A DNA stretch of 28,308 nucleotides from a virus. The notes below the pieces were generated by a model. It was not told where the DNA came from and did no database searches. It saw nothing but the letters and a program-made list of their open reading frames with translations. Below, in pieces: positions 7,015 through 14,658 of the stretch. Numbering within the stretch: position 1 is the first letter of the stretch; each line of letters starts with the position of its first letter. The stretch is from positions 1 through 28,308 of IMG/VR virus record IMGVR_UViG_3300039310_000008. The stretch is one strand, 5' to 3'. The translations under genes and the position numbers were made by a program.

Positions 7015-7937
7015 ACCTGCGTCATCCCCGCATCGCCGCGCGCATCTTCAACACGCCGCTGATGGTCGACGCCGGCAAGGCGGTGGCCATCGTTGCCGGC
7101 ATGGGCGGCCGGCTCATTGATGGCCAGCTCGTCATCGACGGCCCGGCCGCAATCGACCACGTCGCCTTCTCAGGCGGGCGTCCTTCGGAAAAGATGGGCC
7201 GGCTCGGCGATCCGATGGGAACGACGATCGAGGCGAGGGGCTACGGCGACAACATTCTGACCCGCTTCGGTCCGGTCGCGGTCATCGCGATCGAGGGCAC
7301 GCTGGTACACAAGGGCGCCTGGCTCGACAGCAATTCCGGCGAGACCTCCTACGAGGGCATCCAGACGCAAGTGCTGCGCGCGGCGCGCGACGAGCGCGTA
7401 CGCGGCGTCGTCTTCGAGGTCGATTCCTTCGGCGGCGAGGCCGCCGGCGCCTTCGATACCGCGGACATGATCGCCGAGCTCTCGGCGGTCAAGCCGACGG
7501 TCGCCATTCTCACCGATTTCGCGCACTCCGGCGGCTATCTGCTCGCCGCCGCGGCGCGGCAGATCGTGCTGCCGGAGAACGGCTATGCCGGCTCCATCGG
7601 CGTCGTCGCCATGCATGTCGATTTTTCCCGCGCGATCGAGAATGACGGCGTGCGCGTGACCGTGTTGACGTCCGGCGCGCGCAAAGACGACGGCTCGCCG
7701 TTCAAGCCGCTCGGCGCCGATGTCGCCGCGCGCTGGCAGGCGGATCTCGACGAGGGCCGCGAACAGTTCGCAACGGCGGTCGCCAGATATCGCGGCCGCC
7801 GGCTGTCGAAGAGCGCTGCGCTCGCCACGGAGGCCGGCGTCTTCCGCGGCGAGGACGCCGTCGAGGCCGGACTTGCCGACGGCGTGGTGCGGCCGAGCAT
7901 GGCCTTTGCCGAATTCGTCCAGCGCGTGAATCGCTGA
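7011..7937 (+). CDS. Head maturation protease, S49 (SppA/SohB, lambda gpC-like)
   Basis: Serine protease that trims the scaffold and portal during prohead maturation. The 308-residue protein has the S49 layout: a strand-rich start to the fold with VAVIAIEGTL (about 89-98), oxyanion motif DSFGG (138-142), nucleophile Ser173 in FAHSGGYLLA, and Lys225 in SGARKDDGSPF, which matches the general base of phage SppA-like enzymes. It begins by ATGA overlap with the portal gene. In lambda the scaffold Nu3 is encoded in frame inside the end of C. Here a UGA at 7935-7937 separates the protease from the scaffold, yet both share one frame with no other stop between them, so limited readthrough could make a C-like fusion. 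Confidence 0.93.
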   Translation: MNLRHPRIAARIFNTPLMVDAGKAVAIVAGMGGRLIDGQLVIDGPAAIDHVAFSGGRPSEKMGRLGDPMGTTIEARGYGDNILTRFGPVAVIAIEGTLVHKGAWLDSNSGETSYEGIQTQVLRAARDERVRGVVFEVDSFGGEAAGAFDTADMIAELSAVKPTVAILTDFAHSGGYLLAAAARQIVLPENGYAGSIGVVAMHVDFSRAIENDGVRVTVLTSGARKDDGSPFKPLGADVAARWQADLDEGREQFATAVARYRGRRLSKSAALATEAGVFRGEDAVEAGLADGVVRPSMAFAEFVQRVNR

Positions 7938-7970
7938 AGCTTTTTCTCTTCTCAAAACCTGGAGAACATC

Positions 7971-8468
7971 ATGGACGCGAATTCCCGCGGCCTCGCCGCG
8001 ATTGCTGCTGCTGCCGAGCCCGATGGCTCGCGTGAATCCGGGACCGCAACGGTGCGCATCGGGGCCGGCACGCTCAAGATCGGCCTCAGCCAGGAGGAGC
8101 ATGCCGCCGCGCTGCTCGAGGCGAAAACCGAGGGCAAGAAGGAAGGCACCGTCGCCGCGGCGACCGGCGAGCGAGCGCGCATTGCCGCGATCGTCAACGC
8201 GCCGGAAGCCAAGGGCCGCGAGGGCCTGGCCAACCATCTGGCCTTCAGCACCGAGCTCGCCCCGGCCGCGGCGATCGAGATGCTCAAGGCCGCGCCCGTC
8301 GCGGCGCCGGAGAAGACGTCGCGGCTCGACGGCAAGGTGCCGGCGCCGAAGGTCGACGCCGTCGAAAGCGGCGCCCAGCGCGATCGCGCTGCCGGCCTGT
8401 CGGCCGCCGTCGCCCACCAGCTCGAGAAGATCGGCAAGAAGCCAAAGCTCGCCGCCGCGGGCAGATAA
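7971..8468 (+). CDS. Head scaffold protein, Nu3-like
   Basis: The 165-residue product contains a segment characteristic of the C-terminal scaffold part of phage S49 proteases: TGERARIAAIVNAPEAKG followed by LANHLAFSTELAPAAAIEML, then a low-complexity Ala/Lys/Pro stretch and a final helix LSAAVAHQLEKIGKK. Such proteins are helical, line the inside of the prohead and are removed by the protease. ATG 7971 has a GGAG seven bases upstream. It lies 33 bases after the protease stop and in the same reading frame, mirroring the C/Nu3 relationship in lambda but with a stop codon between. The function is inferred from this context and the sequence pattern. Confidence 0.78.
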   Translation: MDANSRGLAAIAAAAEPDGSRESGTATVRIGAGTLKIGLSQEEHAAALLEAKTEGKKEGTVAAATGERARIAAIVNAPEAKGREGLANHLAFSTELAPAAAIEMLKAAPVAAPEKTSRLDGKVPAPKVDAVESGAQRDRAAGLSAAVAHQLEKIGKKPKLAAAGR

Positions 8469-8540
8469 CGCAACTCGCCGGCCCGCGCACGCGCGTGCCG
8501 CCCACCAACCCGCCCGCTCGCGGGCTCATTGGAGCCAGCC
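8469..8540 (+). promoter_or_regulatory. GC-hairpin leader upstream of decoration protein
   Basis: The gap holds a 12-nt palindrome GCACGCGCGTGC (8487-8498) and a hairpin GCCCG-CTCG-CGGGC (8512-8525) just before the TGGAG ribosome binding site. The string CCGCCCACCA followed by AACCCG is shared with the leader before the capsid gene, and a CCGC...GCGG hairpin also precedes the tail-tube gene. It lacks a T-run and is therefore not an evident terminator. mRNA stabilisation or processing is a reasonable inference. Confidence 0.5.
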
Positions 8541-9509
8541 ATGACGCTGTTCACCGAGACCAAATTCCGCCAAACGCTGCAGACGGCGTTCCTCAAGTGG
8601 TTTGCCGCCGAGGAAATCTCCTTCGAGCAGGAGACGGCGGCGCCGAACTGCGCGGCCAATCAGGGCAGCGCGTCGACCAGCTCGCCAAATCCGCAGATTG
8701 GCGGCCTACTCGATATTGGCACCGTCATGGGCCGCATTATCATCGGCGGCGGCACGCCGGCGGCTGCGGTCGCCAATGGCGGCAATACCGGCAACGGCAC
8801 CGTCGGCACGGTGACGGCGCAGACCGGCGAGCAGGTCGGCACTTACACCGTCAGCTTTACCGCCGCGACCGCGTTCAATGTCTACGATCCGAAGGGTGCG
8901 CTGGTCGGCTCCGGCGCGACCGGCACCGCCTTCGCCAATCAGCTCGGCTTCACCATCACCGCCGGTGGCACCGCCTTTGTCGCCGGCGACAGCTTCACCA
9001 TCGCGGTGCCGCCCGGCAGCTATGCCGCCAATGGCGGCAATACCGGCAACGGCACCTGCGGCGCGGTCACCGCCAAAGCCGGCTGCCAAGCCGGCACCTA
9101 TACCGGCGAGTTCTACGCGGCCACCAAGTTCAGCCTTTACAATCCTTCCGGCGGGTTTGTCGGCGAGGGCACGACTGGCACCGCCTTCTCCAACCAGATC
9201 GGCTTCACCATCACCGCCGGTGGCACCGCCTTCGTCCTCGGCGATGGCTTCTCCATCGCGGTGCAGGCCGGTTCCGGCAATGTGACGCCGCTCAATCCGT
9301 CCGCCGTCGATGGCTCCGCGGTCGCCGTCGGCATCGTCGTCAGGCCGCAGACCGTGCCGGCGGCCGCAACCGCCGCCGTGGTGCTCGCCGAGCGGCTCGT
9401 CGTCGGCCTCCTCGATTATCTGATCTGGCCCGCCGGCATTACATCGCCTCAGCAGGCCGCGGCGCTCGCGCAGCTCGCCGCCAATTACGTCATCTGCCGG
9501 CCTTCTTAA
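8541..9509 (+). CDS. Head decoration protein D with two inserted repeat domains
   Basis: Capsid-stabilising protein that binds the outside of the expanded head. The 322-residue product is far longer than lambda gpD (about 110). The gpD-type core is split: an N-terminal part (1-77) with AEEISFEQETAAPNC and GTVMGRI, and a C-terminal part (about 245-322) with NPSAVDGSAVAVGI, VVLAERLVVG and LDYLIWPAGITSP. Between them lie two tandem repeats of about 80 residues (78-156 and 163-241), each beginning ANGGNTGNGT and ending GDxFxIAV, rich in beta-strand residues and resembling Ig-like surface domains. ATG 8541 is chosen because TGGAG stands six bases upstream. The repeats would project from the capsid surface, by inference for host or surface adhesion. 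Confidence 0.82.
   Translation: MTLFTETKFRQTLQTAFLKWFAAEEISFEQETAAPNCAANQGSASTSSPNPQIGGLLDIGTVMGRIIIGGGTPAAAVANGGNTGNGTVGTVTAQTGEQVGTYTVSFTAATAFNVYDPKGALVGSGATGTAFANQLGFTITAGGTAFVAGDSFTIAVPPGSYAANGGNTGNGTCGAVTAKAGCQAGTYTGEFYAATKFSLYNPSGGFVGEGTTGTAFSNQIGFTITAGGTAFVLGDGFSIAVQAGSGNVTPLNPSAVDGSAVAVGIVVRPQTVPAAATAAVVLAERLVVGLLDYLIWPAGITSPQQAAALAQLAANYVICRPS
8772..9263 (+). repeat. Tandem 255-bp repeat in decoration gene
   Basis: Two copies (8772-9026 and 9027-9263, the second counted to the end of its matching part) encode the inserted beta-rich domains with an 85-residue period. Stretches are identical at DNA level: the copy starts share GCCAATGGCGGCAATACC, and a run of more than 30 bases around 8945 recurs around 9200. 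The mix of identical and diverged stretches suggests recent exchange between copies on top of an older duplication. Confidence 0.85.
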
Positions 9510-9594
9510 AGCGCCCCGCGCGCTCGCGCCGCCCACCACCAACCCGCTCGCGCGCGGCTGATTGCAGCGAGCTGCTCCAACAACGGAGAGTCCC
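9510..9594 (+). promoter_or_regulatory. GC-hairpin leader upstream of major capsid gene
   Basis: After the decoration stop, a GC-rich segment contains CCGCCCACCACCAACCCG, shared (with one CCA more) with the leader before the decoration gene, and a hairpin CCGC-TCGCGC-GCGG at 9544-9557. CGGAG at 9584-9588 provides the ribosome binding site for GTG 9595. Conservation of the string between two neighbouring leaders argues for function or duplication. Confidence 0.5.
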
Positions 9595-10650
9595 GTGGAA
9601 GACCTCAGTCTGATTTTTCCTTACACCCATACGCAGCTCACCGAGCAGGTCGAAGTCATTCCGCCGCTTTACGGGCTCCTCTCCGAGCTCGACCTGTTTC
9701 CGAGCGAGGGCTCAATCTCGCGCATCGTCGAAATGCGCTACGAGGAGCACGTCCTGCGCGTGCTGCCGGCCAAGGAACGCGGCGCGCCCTCCACGCCGGC
9801 GCTGCCGCGCTCGAGCAAGACGATCTTCGTCGAGGTGCCGCACTTCCCCGAGCTCGACCTGATCACGCCTCAGGACATCCAGGACATCCTGATCCAGATG
9901 CAGGACGTGAAGCGCCTCACCACGGTGGAAGAAGAAGTCGCCAAGCGGCTGATGGACATCAAGTTCAATCACGACATCACCCGCGAATGGCTGCGTTGCC
10001 AGGCCCTGCAGGGCAACCTGATCGACGGCAATTCGCAGAACCTGCTCAATCTCTACACCGTGTTCGGCGTCTCGCCGACGCAGGTCGATTTTGTGCTCGG
10101 CACCACCACAACCGACATGAACGCCAAGTGCGCGGCGGTCTGGCAAGCGATCACCACCAACTTGCGCGGCGAGGTGATGACCGGCATCGAAGCGATTGTC
10201 GATCCGACCTTCTTCGAGCGCTTCGTCACTCATACGAACGTGCTGCAATACTACCTGAACGCCGAGCAGGCGATCATGCTGGCGATGCTGGTGCGCAAGG
10301 AGAGCCAGGGCAATATGTGGGGCCGCGAATTCCAGTTCGGTCGCATCCTGTTCCGCGAATATTACGGCACCGCGCCGATAAAGACCTCGCCGTCGGCGAC
10401 GACGCTGACCAATCAGGCGTTCTGGGCGGCCAACACCGGCACCGCGTATCCGCGCGGCACGCGCAAGATGTTCCGCACCTACAACGCGCCGGCGCACGAT
10501 CTGCGCTTCGTCAACACCAAGGGCAACGAGATCTACGTTTCGCCTCACATCAAGGATCACGGCGAGGGCATCGAGCTCAAGTCGGAGTCGAACCCGCTGC
10601 CGATCTGCCGCCGCCCCGAGGCTCTCGTTCAGATCATCAGCTCAAACTGA
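9595..10650 (+). CDS. Major capsid protein, gpE family
   Basis: Builds the icosahedral shell (HK97 fold). I choose GTG 9595, giving VEDLSLIFPYTHTQLT, because CGGAG lies seven bases upstream; an upstream TTG at 9562 has no such site. The 351-residue product is close to lambda gpE (341). Typical gpE-family features are the early IFPYT, then a P-domain region with EVPHFPELDLITPQDIQ (about 80-96), a long helix LMDIKFNHDITREWLRCQAL, the segment VLQYYLNAEQAIML and a C-terminus with DLRFVNTKGNEIYVSP and EGIELKSESNPLPICRRPE. It lies directly after the decoration gene as in lambda. Assignment is secure. Confidence 0.94.
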   Translation: MEDLSLIFPYTHTQLTEQVEVIPPLYGLLSELDLFPSEGSISRIVEMRYEEHVLRVLPAKERGAPSTPALPRSSKTIFVEVPHFPELDLITPQDIQDILIQMQDVKRLTTVEEEVAKRLMDIKFNHDITREWLRCQALQGNLIDGNSQNLLNLYTVFGVSPTQVDFVLGTTTTDMNAKCAAVWQAITTNLRGEVMTGIEAIVDPTFFERFVTHTNVLQYYLNAEQAIMLAMLVRKESQGNMWGREFQFGRILFREYYGTAPIKTSPSATTLTNQAFWAANTGTAYPRGTRKMFRTYNAPAHDLRFVNTKGNEIYVSPHIKDHGEGIELKSESNPLPICRRPEALVQIISSN

Positions 10651-10654
10651 TCAC

Positions 10655-10834
10655 ATGGCCGAACGCACGGTCCGCCAGATCGTCGGCGACGCGGAGATCT
10701 TCGGCAAGCTACGCGAGGATGCGATGGCGCGCGGCTATCTGCTCGCCGCGTTTACTTACGGGCTGTCGGCGATGCGTCTCTATGCGGACGCGCTCGAGCT
10801 CGCCGCCGCCAATGCGAAAGCGGCTCGCACATGA
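10655..10834 (+). CDS. Small helical protein after capsid gene (59 aa)
   Basis: ATG 10655 lies four bases after the capsid stop, and its own stop overlaps the next ATG (ATGA), so coupling supports translation. The product begins MAERTVRQIVGDAEIFGKLR and is predicted fully helical, ending in an Ala-rich segment. No family is recognised. By place it corresponds to small head-completion genes such as lambda FI, but without sequence support for that role. Confidence 0.6.
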   Translation: MAERTVRQIVGDAEIFGKLREDAMARGYLLAAFTYGLSAMRLYADALELAAANAKAART

Positions 10835-11238
10835 CCGTGTACGAGGATGCGCTCGCGGCTCATTCTCGCTCCGTCGACGCCGTCTATGCGGAGCGGTGGA
10901 CGTATCTACCCTGGGCGTCGGCAAACGATGACGTCAACGCCCGCGGCGCTCCCGATCCGGGTCGTGTGCTGAAGGAAATCGTCGGCGCCTATCTGAAGCC
11001 CTACGCGCGCGCGTTTTCGGCCGAGGCGCGCCGCCAGGGCGTCAAGCCCGAGCTTCCCGGCCACGCCTCGGCGCGGCCGCAGATCGACTTCGATATGGAC
11101 CAGCTGCCCTACCGGCCACAGCAGGGCGACCGCCTGCGCCGGCATAGGACGGACGAGCTCTTCCATATCGCCGAGCCGAAATTTCCTTCCGCCGGCACCC
11201 GCCTGCAGGTCGACCTCAATCTATTGAGCCCGCAGTAA
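10831..11238 (+). CDS. Probable head-tail connector (FII-like position)
   Basis: The 135-residue protein has a variable N-terminus and a C-terminal beta-rich part, QQGDRLRRHRTDELFHIAEP followed by GTRLQVDLNLL. This resembles the small beta-barrel of head-closure and adaptor proteins, where a similar gD.l.r...G..f.I......G...l.L.. layout recurs. It lies after capsid and before tail genes, where lambda FII (head-tail attachment) is found. ATG overlaps the preceding stop. The role is inferred from place and pattern; I would not name a specific family. Confidence 0.55.
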   Translation: MTVYEDALAAHSRSVDAVYAERWTYLPWASANDDVNARGAPDPGRVLKEIVGAYLKPYARAFSAEARRQGVKPELPGHASARPQIDFDMDQLPYRPQQGDRLRRHRTDELFHIAEPKFPSAGTRLQVDLNLLSPQ

Positions 11239-11251
11239 AAGGACCAAAAAT

Positions 11252-11545
11252 ATGTCTGTTCTCGACACGCTGCAAAGCGAGCGCCAGCGGTTGCTCGATT
11301 GGAAAGCCAAGCAGCTGGCGATCCATGAGAAGAATTTGCAGGCAGCGGGCGATCACGTCGCCGCGAGGAAGGCTGCACTCGCCGCCGAGCTCGAGCACCT
11401 TTCGAAGTGGCATGACGAACGCACTGCCGCACATGACGCCGGCGTAAAGACCGTCAACGATCACATCGACCGCGAAGTCGCCGCGCTCGACCAGCAGATC
11501 GACGCGGAGAAGCAGCCCGCGGGCGAGAAGAAAACCGCGGCCTGA
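11252..11545 (+). CDS. Coiled-coil hypothetical protein (97 aa)
   Basis: ATG 11252 is preceded by AAAAGGA. The product is almost wholly alpha-helical with heptad-like Leu/Ala spacing, highly charged (many Lys, Glu, Asp, His), starting MSVLDTLQSERQRLLDWKAK and ending in a Lys/Ala tail. It has no hydrophobic membrane segment. It sits between head-connector and tail-terminator candidates. A coiled coil here could be an assembly chaperone or a minor connector, but I cannot assign a function. Confidence 0.6.
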   Translation: MSVLDTLQSERQRLLDWKAKQLAIHEKNLQAAGDHVAARKAALAAELEHLSKWHDERTAAHDAGVKTVNDHIDREVAALDQQIDAEKQPAGEKKTAA

Positions 11546-11560
11546 TCGGCCGGAACAATC

Positions 11561-12355
11561 ATGCTGTCATCCCTGGCGCTGCGACTCGCCGCCATCGAAG
11601 GCTTAAGGCCGACGCCGGCGCTGCTCGCCGACGGTCCCTGGCCGACGCTGGCGAAGAAGCACATTTACGACAGCCGCATCGACCCACTCGAGGACCTGCA
11701 GGAGAAAGAAGAGCGGCCGATCATCGTCATCTATGCGGAAGACGACGACAGCCATGAGGCCGGCCAGAAACGCGGCGGGCCGCCTTATCTGCTATGCATC
11801 GACCTCATCTTCGAGTGCTCGGTGGTGGTAAAGGCCGCCGCCGATGCCGATCCCCAGATTTTCACGGTCGGATGGCCGGAGACCGATGCCGAGCTCGAGG
11901 CGGCACTCAATCTGATCAGCGCGCAAATCTATTTCACGCTGTTCTACGCGCCTTCGGGCCTGATCTTCCGCAAGGTGTGTGCCTCGCGCGTGACCAACAT
12001 CCGCTCGACCGTACATCGCACCTCGGAGGAAGGCCGGCGCCTGGCGCGACGCACCATCACCTGGAAGGTGCTGGTCAACGGCGACGATGCCTATGATCCG
12101 GCGCCGGCGCAACAGCTCACGGGTTTTGCTCTGTTGCCAGAGCCGCTCAAGACCGTCGCCTGCATGCTGCCGGAGAATTCCTATGGCCGCCGCGTGATCG
12201 ACGGCCTGATCCAGGAGCCGACCTTCCCGCAAATGCCCCTGCGCGTGCCGCTGGAGACTGTCGGGCTCAACGTCAAGGCGCATCTGCCCGGCGCCGCGAT
12301 TCCGGCGACGCCGAACATCGTCGGCGAAGTGGACGATCTTTACCCCTCTGATTGA
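11561..12355 (+). CDS. Tail terminator/completion candidate (Mu gp37 position)
   Basis: The 264-residue product starts MLSSLALRLAAIEGLRP and has an early segment RPIIVIYAEDD and later PPYLLCIDLIFECSVVV, alternating strands and helices as in tail-terminator proteins that cap the tube and sheath at the head end. In phage Mu the gene just before DUF2635 and sheath encodes gp37; this gene occupies the same slot. It is longer than typical terminators, with an extra C-terminal region (about residues 190-264). No motif is decisive, so the role rests largely on synteny. Confidence 0.5.
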   Translation: MLSSLALRLAAIEGLRPTPALLADGPWPTLAKKHIYDSRIDPLEDLQEKEERPIIVIYAEDDDSHEAGQKRGGPPYLLCIDLIFECSVVVKAAADADPQIFTVGWPETDAELEAALNLISAQIYFTLFYAPSGLIFRKVCASRVTNIRSTVHRTSEEGRRLARRTITWKVLVNGDDAYDPAPAQQLTGFALLPEPLKTVACMLPENSYGRRVIDGLIQEPTFPQMPLRVPLETVGLNVKAHLPGAAIPATPNIVGEVDDLYPSD

Positions 12356-12393
12356 GCGCAACTCGCTGCTGCGAGCACGAGAGACTCACCAAA

Positions 12394-12663
12394 ATGCAAA
12401 ACGTCTTCATCAAGCCGGCGCCGATGACGGACCCGGTCACCAAGGTGCCGATCGCGCGCGTCGTGCCGGACCCGCAGCAGGGCGGCCGGCCGCTCGCCGC
12501 CACCGGCGAATGGAAGCCGCTGAATTCCTATTGGGCGGCGCGGCTGCGCGACGATGACGTGGTCGAGATAAATCCGCCGCTCGAGCCCGCGCCGGCGCCG
12601 GTGCAACCGAAGCCTGATCCCAAGCCGTCGAAGTCGGCGGCAAAAGCCGAGGCCACGCGATGA
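12394..12663 (+). CDS. DUF2635 protein (Mu gp38-like)
   Basis: I choose ATG 12394 because the chain then begins MQNVFIKPAPMTDPVT, the family's usual start; an earlier TTG at 12352 only adds a Cys-rich unrelated leader. Residues VFIKPAP...LPxxG-like (here RPLAATGEWKPLNSYWAARLRDDDV) match DUF2635, a small protein found directly before Mu-type sheath genes. After about residue 60 an added Pro/Lys/Ala-rich tail follows. Function is unknown; the gene ends in an ATGA overlap with the sheath gene. Confidence 0.82.
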   Translation: MQNVFIKPAPMTDPVTKVPIARVVPDPQQGGRPLAATGEWKPLNSYWAARLRDDDVVEINPPLEPAPAPVQPKPDPKPSKSAAKAEATR

Positions 12664-14180
12664 CCACCGTTCCTTTCAATAATGTGCCGGGCAACACGCT
12701 CGTCCCCTTCGCCTCGTTCGAGTTCAATTCCGGCGGCACGCCCTATTCCGGCGAGACACAGGAGCTGCTGGTCGGGCAGATGACTTCGGCCGGAAACGCG
12801 ACGCCCGGCGTCCCCTATGGCCCGATTGCCAGCACGGCCGACGCGATCGCTCGCTTCGGCCTCGGTTCCATGCTGGTCGGCATGTACAACACTGCGCGGT
12901 TGCAGGCGCCGACCCAGGAAATCTGGGCGCTCCCACTATCCGATCCCGCCGGCGCCGCCGCGACCGGCAGCATTCTTTTCACCGCGCCTGGCGTCGCCGG
13001 CGCCGCGCTGATCGAGGTGATGGGACGGTTGGTCGCCTGGCAGGTGAACGCCTCCGACACCGCCCCCACAATCACAACCAACGGTGTCGCCGCGGTCAAT
13101 GCGCTCAATCTGCCGATCGTCGCCGCGGTCGATGGCTCGACCACCAACAAGATGAATTTGACGGCGCGCCATTTCGGCGCGCTCGGCAACAATATCGCCG
13201 TCGCGCTGGTCACCAATCAGCCGAATGTGCTGCAATCGGCCAACGCCACCGTCACGCCGATGTCCGGCGGCTCCGGCATTCCCACACTCACCACGCCGCT
13301 GGCCAATTGCGGCTCGATACCGTTCGACTGGATCGCGTCGCCGTATTCGGACTCGACCTCGCTCACCGCCATCCAGCAATTTCTCAGCGACGCGTCCGGC
13401 CGCTGGTCATCCTTCCAGCAGATCTACGGCCATCACACCTCGGTCGCGGCCGGCACGCTCTCGACCCAGACTACATTCGGCTCCGGACGTAACAATCAGC
13501 ACGAAACCGTCATGGGCGCGCAGGTGTTCCGCACCCCGCCCTGGGAATGGGCCGCCGCGCTCGGCGGCGCCGAGGTGCAGAACCTCGGCACCGCGCCGCA
13601 ATGCTCGGTGCCGATGCAGGGCATCGTGCTGCAAGGCGTGCTGCCGCCATTCGATCGCACCAAGTGGTGGCAGAATTCCGACCTGCAGGCGCTCTATAGC
13701 TACGGCATCGCCGGCTTCACGGTGAATTCGTCCGGTGAAGTGGTGATCAACCGCATGGTCACCACCTACAAGACCAATTCGGCCAACGCGCCCGATCAGA
13801 CGTTCATGGACACCGAGACCATGGCACAGGGCATGTTCGCGCTGCGCTATCTGCGCAGCGAGGTGCAGACCCAGCTCGGCCGCAAGGCGTTTGCGGCGGA
13901 AAATCCCTTCAACGTTGCGACCATCGTCACGCCCGCCGACGTCGCGGCCGTCGAAGTTCACGCCTACACCGATCTCGTCGCCGACGGCGTCACCCAGGAT
14001 GCGGCGAGTTTCGCCACATTTCTGGTCGTGGTGCAGAATGCCACCAACCCGAGCCGCTGCGATTCGTACCTGCCGCTCGAATTCGTCGCCGGGCTGCGCA
14101 TCTTCGCCGCCAACGTGACGGCGTTCCTGCAATACTACTCGCCGTCCGGCGCACCGCTGGCGGCCTTGGCAAATCCATAA
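12660..14180 (+). CDS. Tail sheath protein, Mu gpL-like
   Basis: Contractile sheath subunit that surrounds the tube and drives it through the host envelope. The 506-residue product fits Mu-type sheaths: N-terminal VPFNNVPGNTLVPFASFEF, an early strand-rich domain with LLVGQMTSAGNATPG, a helical segment ADAIARFGLGSMLVGMYNTAR (with the GxGS-like turn common to sheaths), and a C-terminal core TMAQGMFALRYLRSEVQTQLGRKAF that would form the inner, tube-facing layer. Next to it lie DUF2635 upstream and the tube gene downstream, the Mu order. This gene is what shows the phage to be a myovirus type. Highly confident. Confidence 0.92.
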   Translation: MTTVPFNNVPGNTLVPFASFEFNSGGTPYSGETQELLVGQMTSAGNATPGVPYGPIASTADAIARFGLGSMLVGMYNTARLQAPTQEIWALPLSDPAGAAATGSILFTAPGVAGAALIEVMGRLVAWQVNASDTAPTITTNGVAAVNALNLPIVAAVDGSTTNKMNLTARHFGALGNNIAVALVTNQPNVLQSANATVTPMSGGSGIPTLTTPLANCGSIPFDWIASPYSDSTSLTAIQQFLSDASGRWSSFQQIYGHHTSVAAGTLSTQTTFGSGRNNQHETVMGAQVFRTPPWEWAAALGGAEVQNLGTAPQCSVPMQGIVLQGVLPPFDRTKWWQNSDLQALYSYGIAGFTVNSSGEVVINRMVTTYKTNSANAPDQTFMDTETMAQGMFALRYLRSEVQTQLGRKAFAAENPFNVATIVTPADVAAVEVHAYTDLVADGVTQDAASFATFLVVVQNATNPSRCDSYLPLEFVAGLRIFAANVTAFLQYYSPSGAPLAALANP

Positions 14181-14283
14181 AGCTTTTTAGTACGCCCGCG
14201 CAGTCGCGCCGGCATCCGCGCGTTCACGCGCGTGAACGCGCTATCGCAACCCGCTCGCGCGCGGGCGAATTGGAGAAAGCTCC
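14181..14283 (+). promoter_or_regulatory. Leader with 24-nt perfect palindrome before tail-tube gene
   Basis: The gap between sheath and tube contains a perfect 24-nt palindrome at 14218-14241 (12-base arms, centre ACGCGCGT) and a hairpin CCCGC-TCGCGC-GCGGG at 14250-14265, followed by TTGGAG for the next gene. The second hairpin is close to those before the decoration and capsid genes. A T-run (CTTTTT, 14183-14188) lies upstream of the palindrome, not after it, so it is no standard terminator. It may stabilise or process the abundant tube mRNA. Confidence 0.55.
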
Positions 14284-14658
14284 ATGACTGCTGTTCCGAA
14301 CCAATTCGGCGGCCGCGTCACCTTCACCTTCAACGGCTGGTCGACGCCGATCGCCGACGCCGATGTGATGCTCGATCCCGCAATCTATACGGCCGAAGTC
14401 AAGACCAATCAGGACGGCAGTCCCGCCTATATGCTCAAGCCGAAACAGCCGGGTGCCGAGTTCAAGCTCCGGATATCGGCCAATATCAATTGGAAGGGGC
14501 TGCTGCTGCAGATCGGCAACTGCACGATCCGCGAGATCGACAACAACGTCACCCACCTGTTCACCAATACGCGGCTCACCGGCACGCCCAAGCACAACTT
14601 ATCCACCGGCGAGATCGACGGGCTGAAGATCGAGGGCGGCACTTATTCGACGCAATAG
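14284..14658 (+). CDS. Tail tube protein, Mu gpM-like
   Basis: Forms the hollow inner tail tube through which DNA passes. The 124-residue size and pattern fit Mu-type tubes: an N-terminal strand GRVTFTFNGWSTP, central IYTAEVKTNQDGSPAYMLKPKQPGAE and a C-terminal end with GEIDGLKIEGGTYS that mirrors gpM relatives. It lies right after the sheath, as in Mu, and has a TTGGAG upstream. The special hairpin leader and its own ribosome binding site suggest strong expression. Confident by sequence and synteny. Confidence 0.9.
   Translation: MTAVPNQFGGRVTFTFNGWSTPIADADVMLDPAIYTAEVKTNQDGSPAYMLKPKQPGAEFKLRISANINWKGLLLQIGNCTIREIDNNVTHLFTNTRLTGTPKHNLSTGEIDGLKIEGGTYSTQ

Noticed and set aside
7170-8417. Minus-strand open frame (415 codons) opposite protease and scaffold
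   Set aside because: Antisense shadow in GC-rich coding DNA; no recognisable motif, no ribosome binding site, and crosses two well-supported genes.
9562-9594. TTG 9562 as start of the major capsid gene
   Set aside because: Adds a leader not expected for the family, without a ribosome binding site; GTG 9595 has CGGAG at proper distance.
14180-14188. AAGCTTTTT after the sheath stop, also after the protease stop at 7937, as terminators
   Set aside because: No stem precedes either T-run, so intrinsic termination is not supported.
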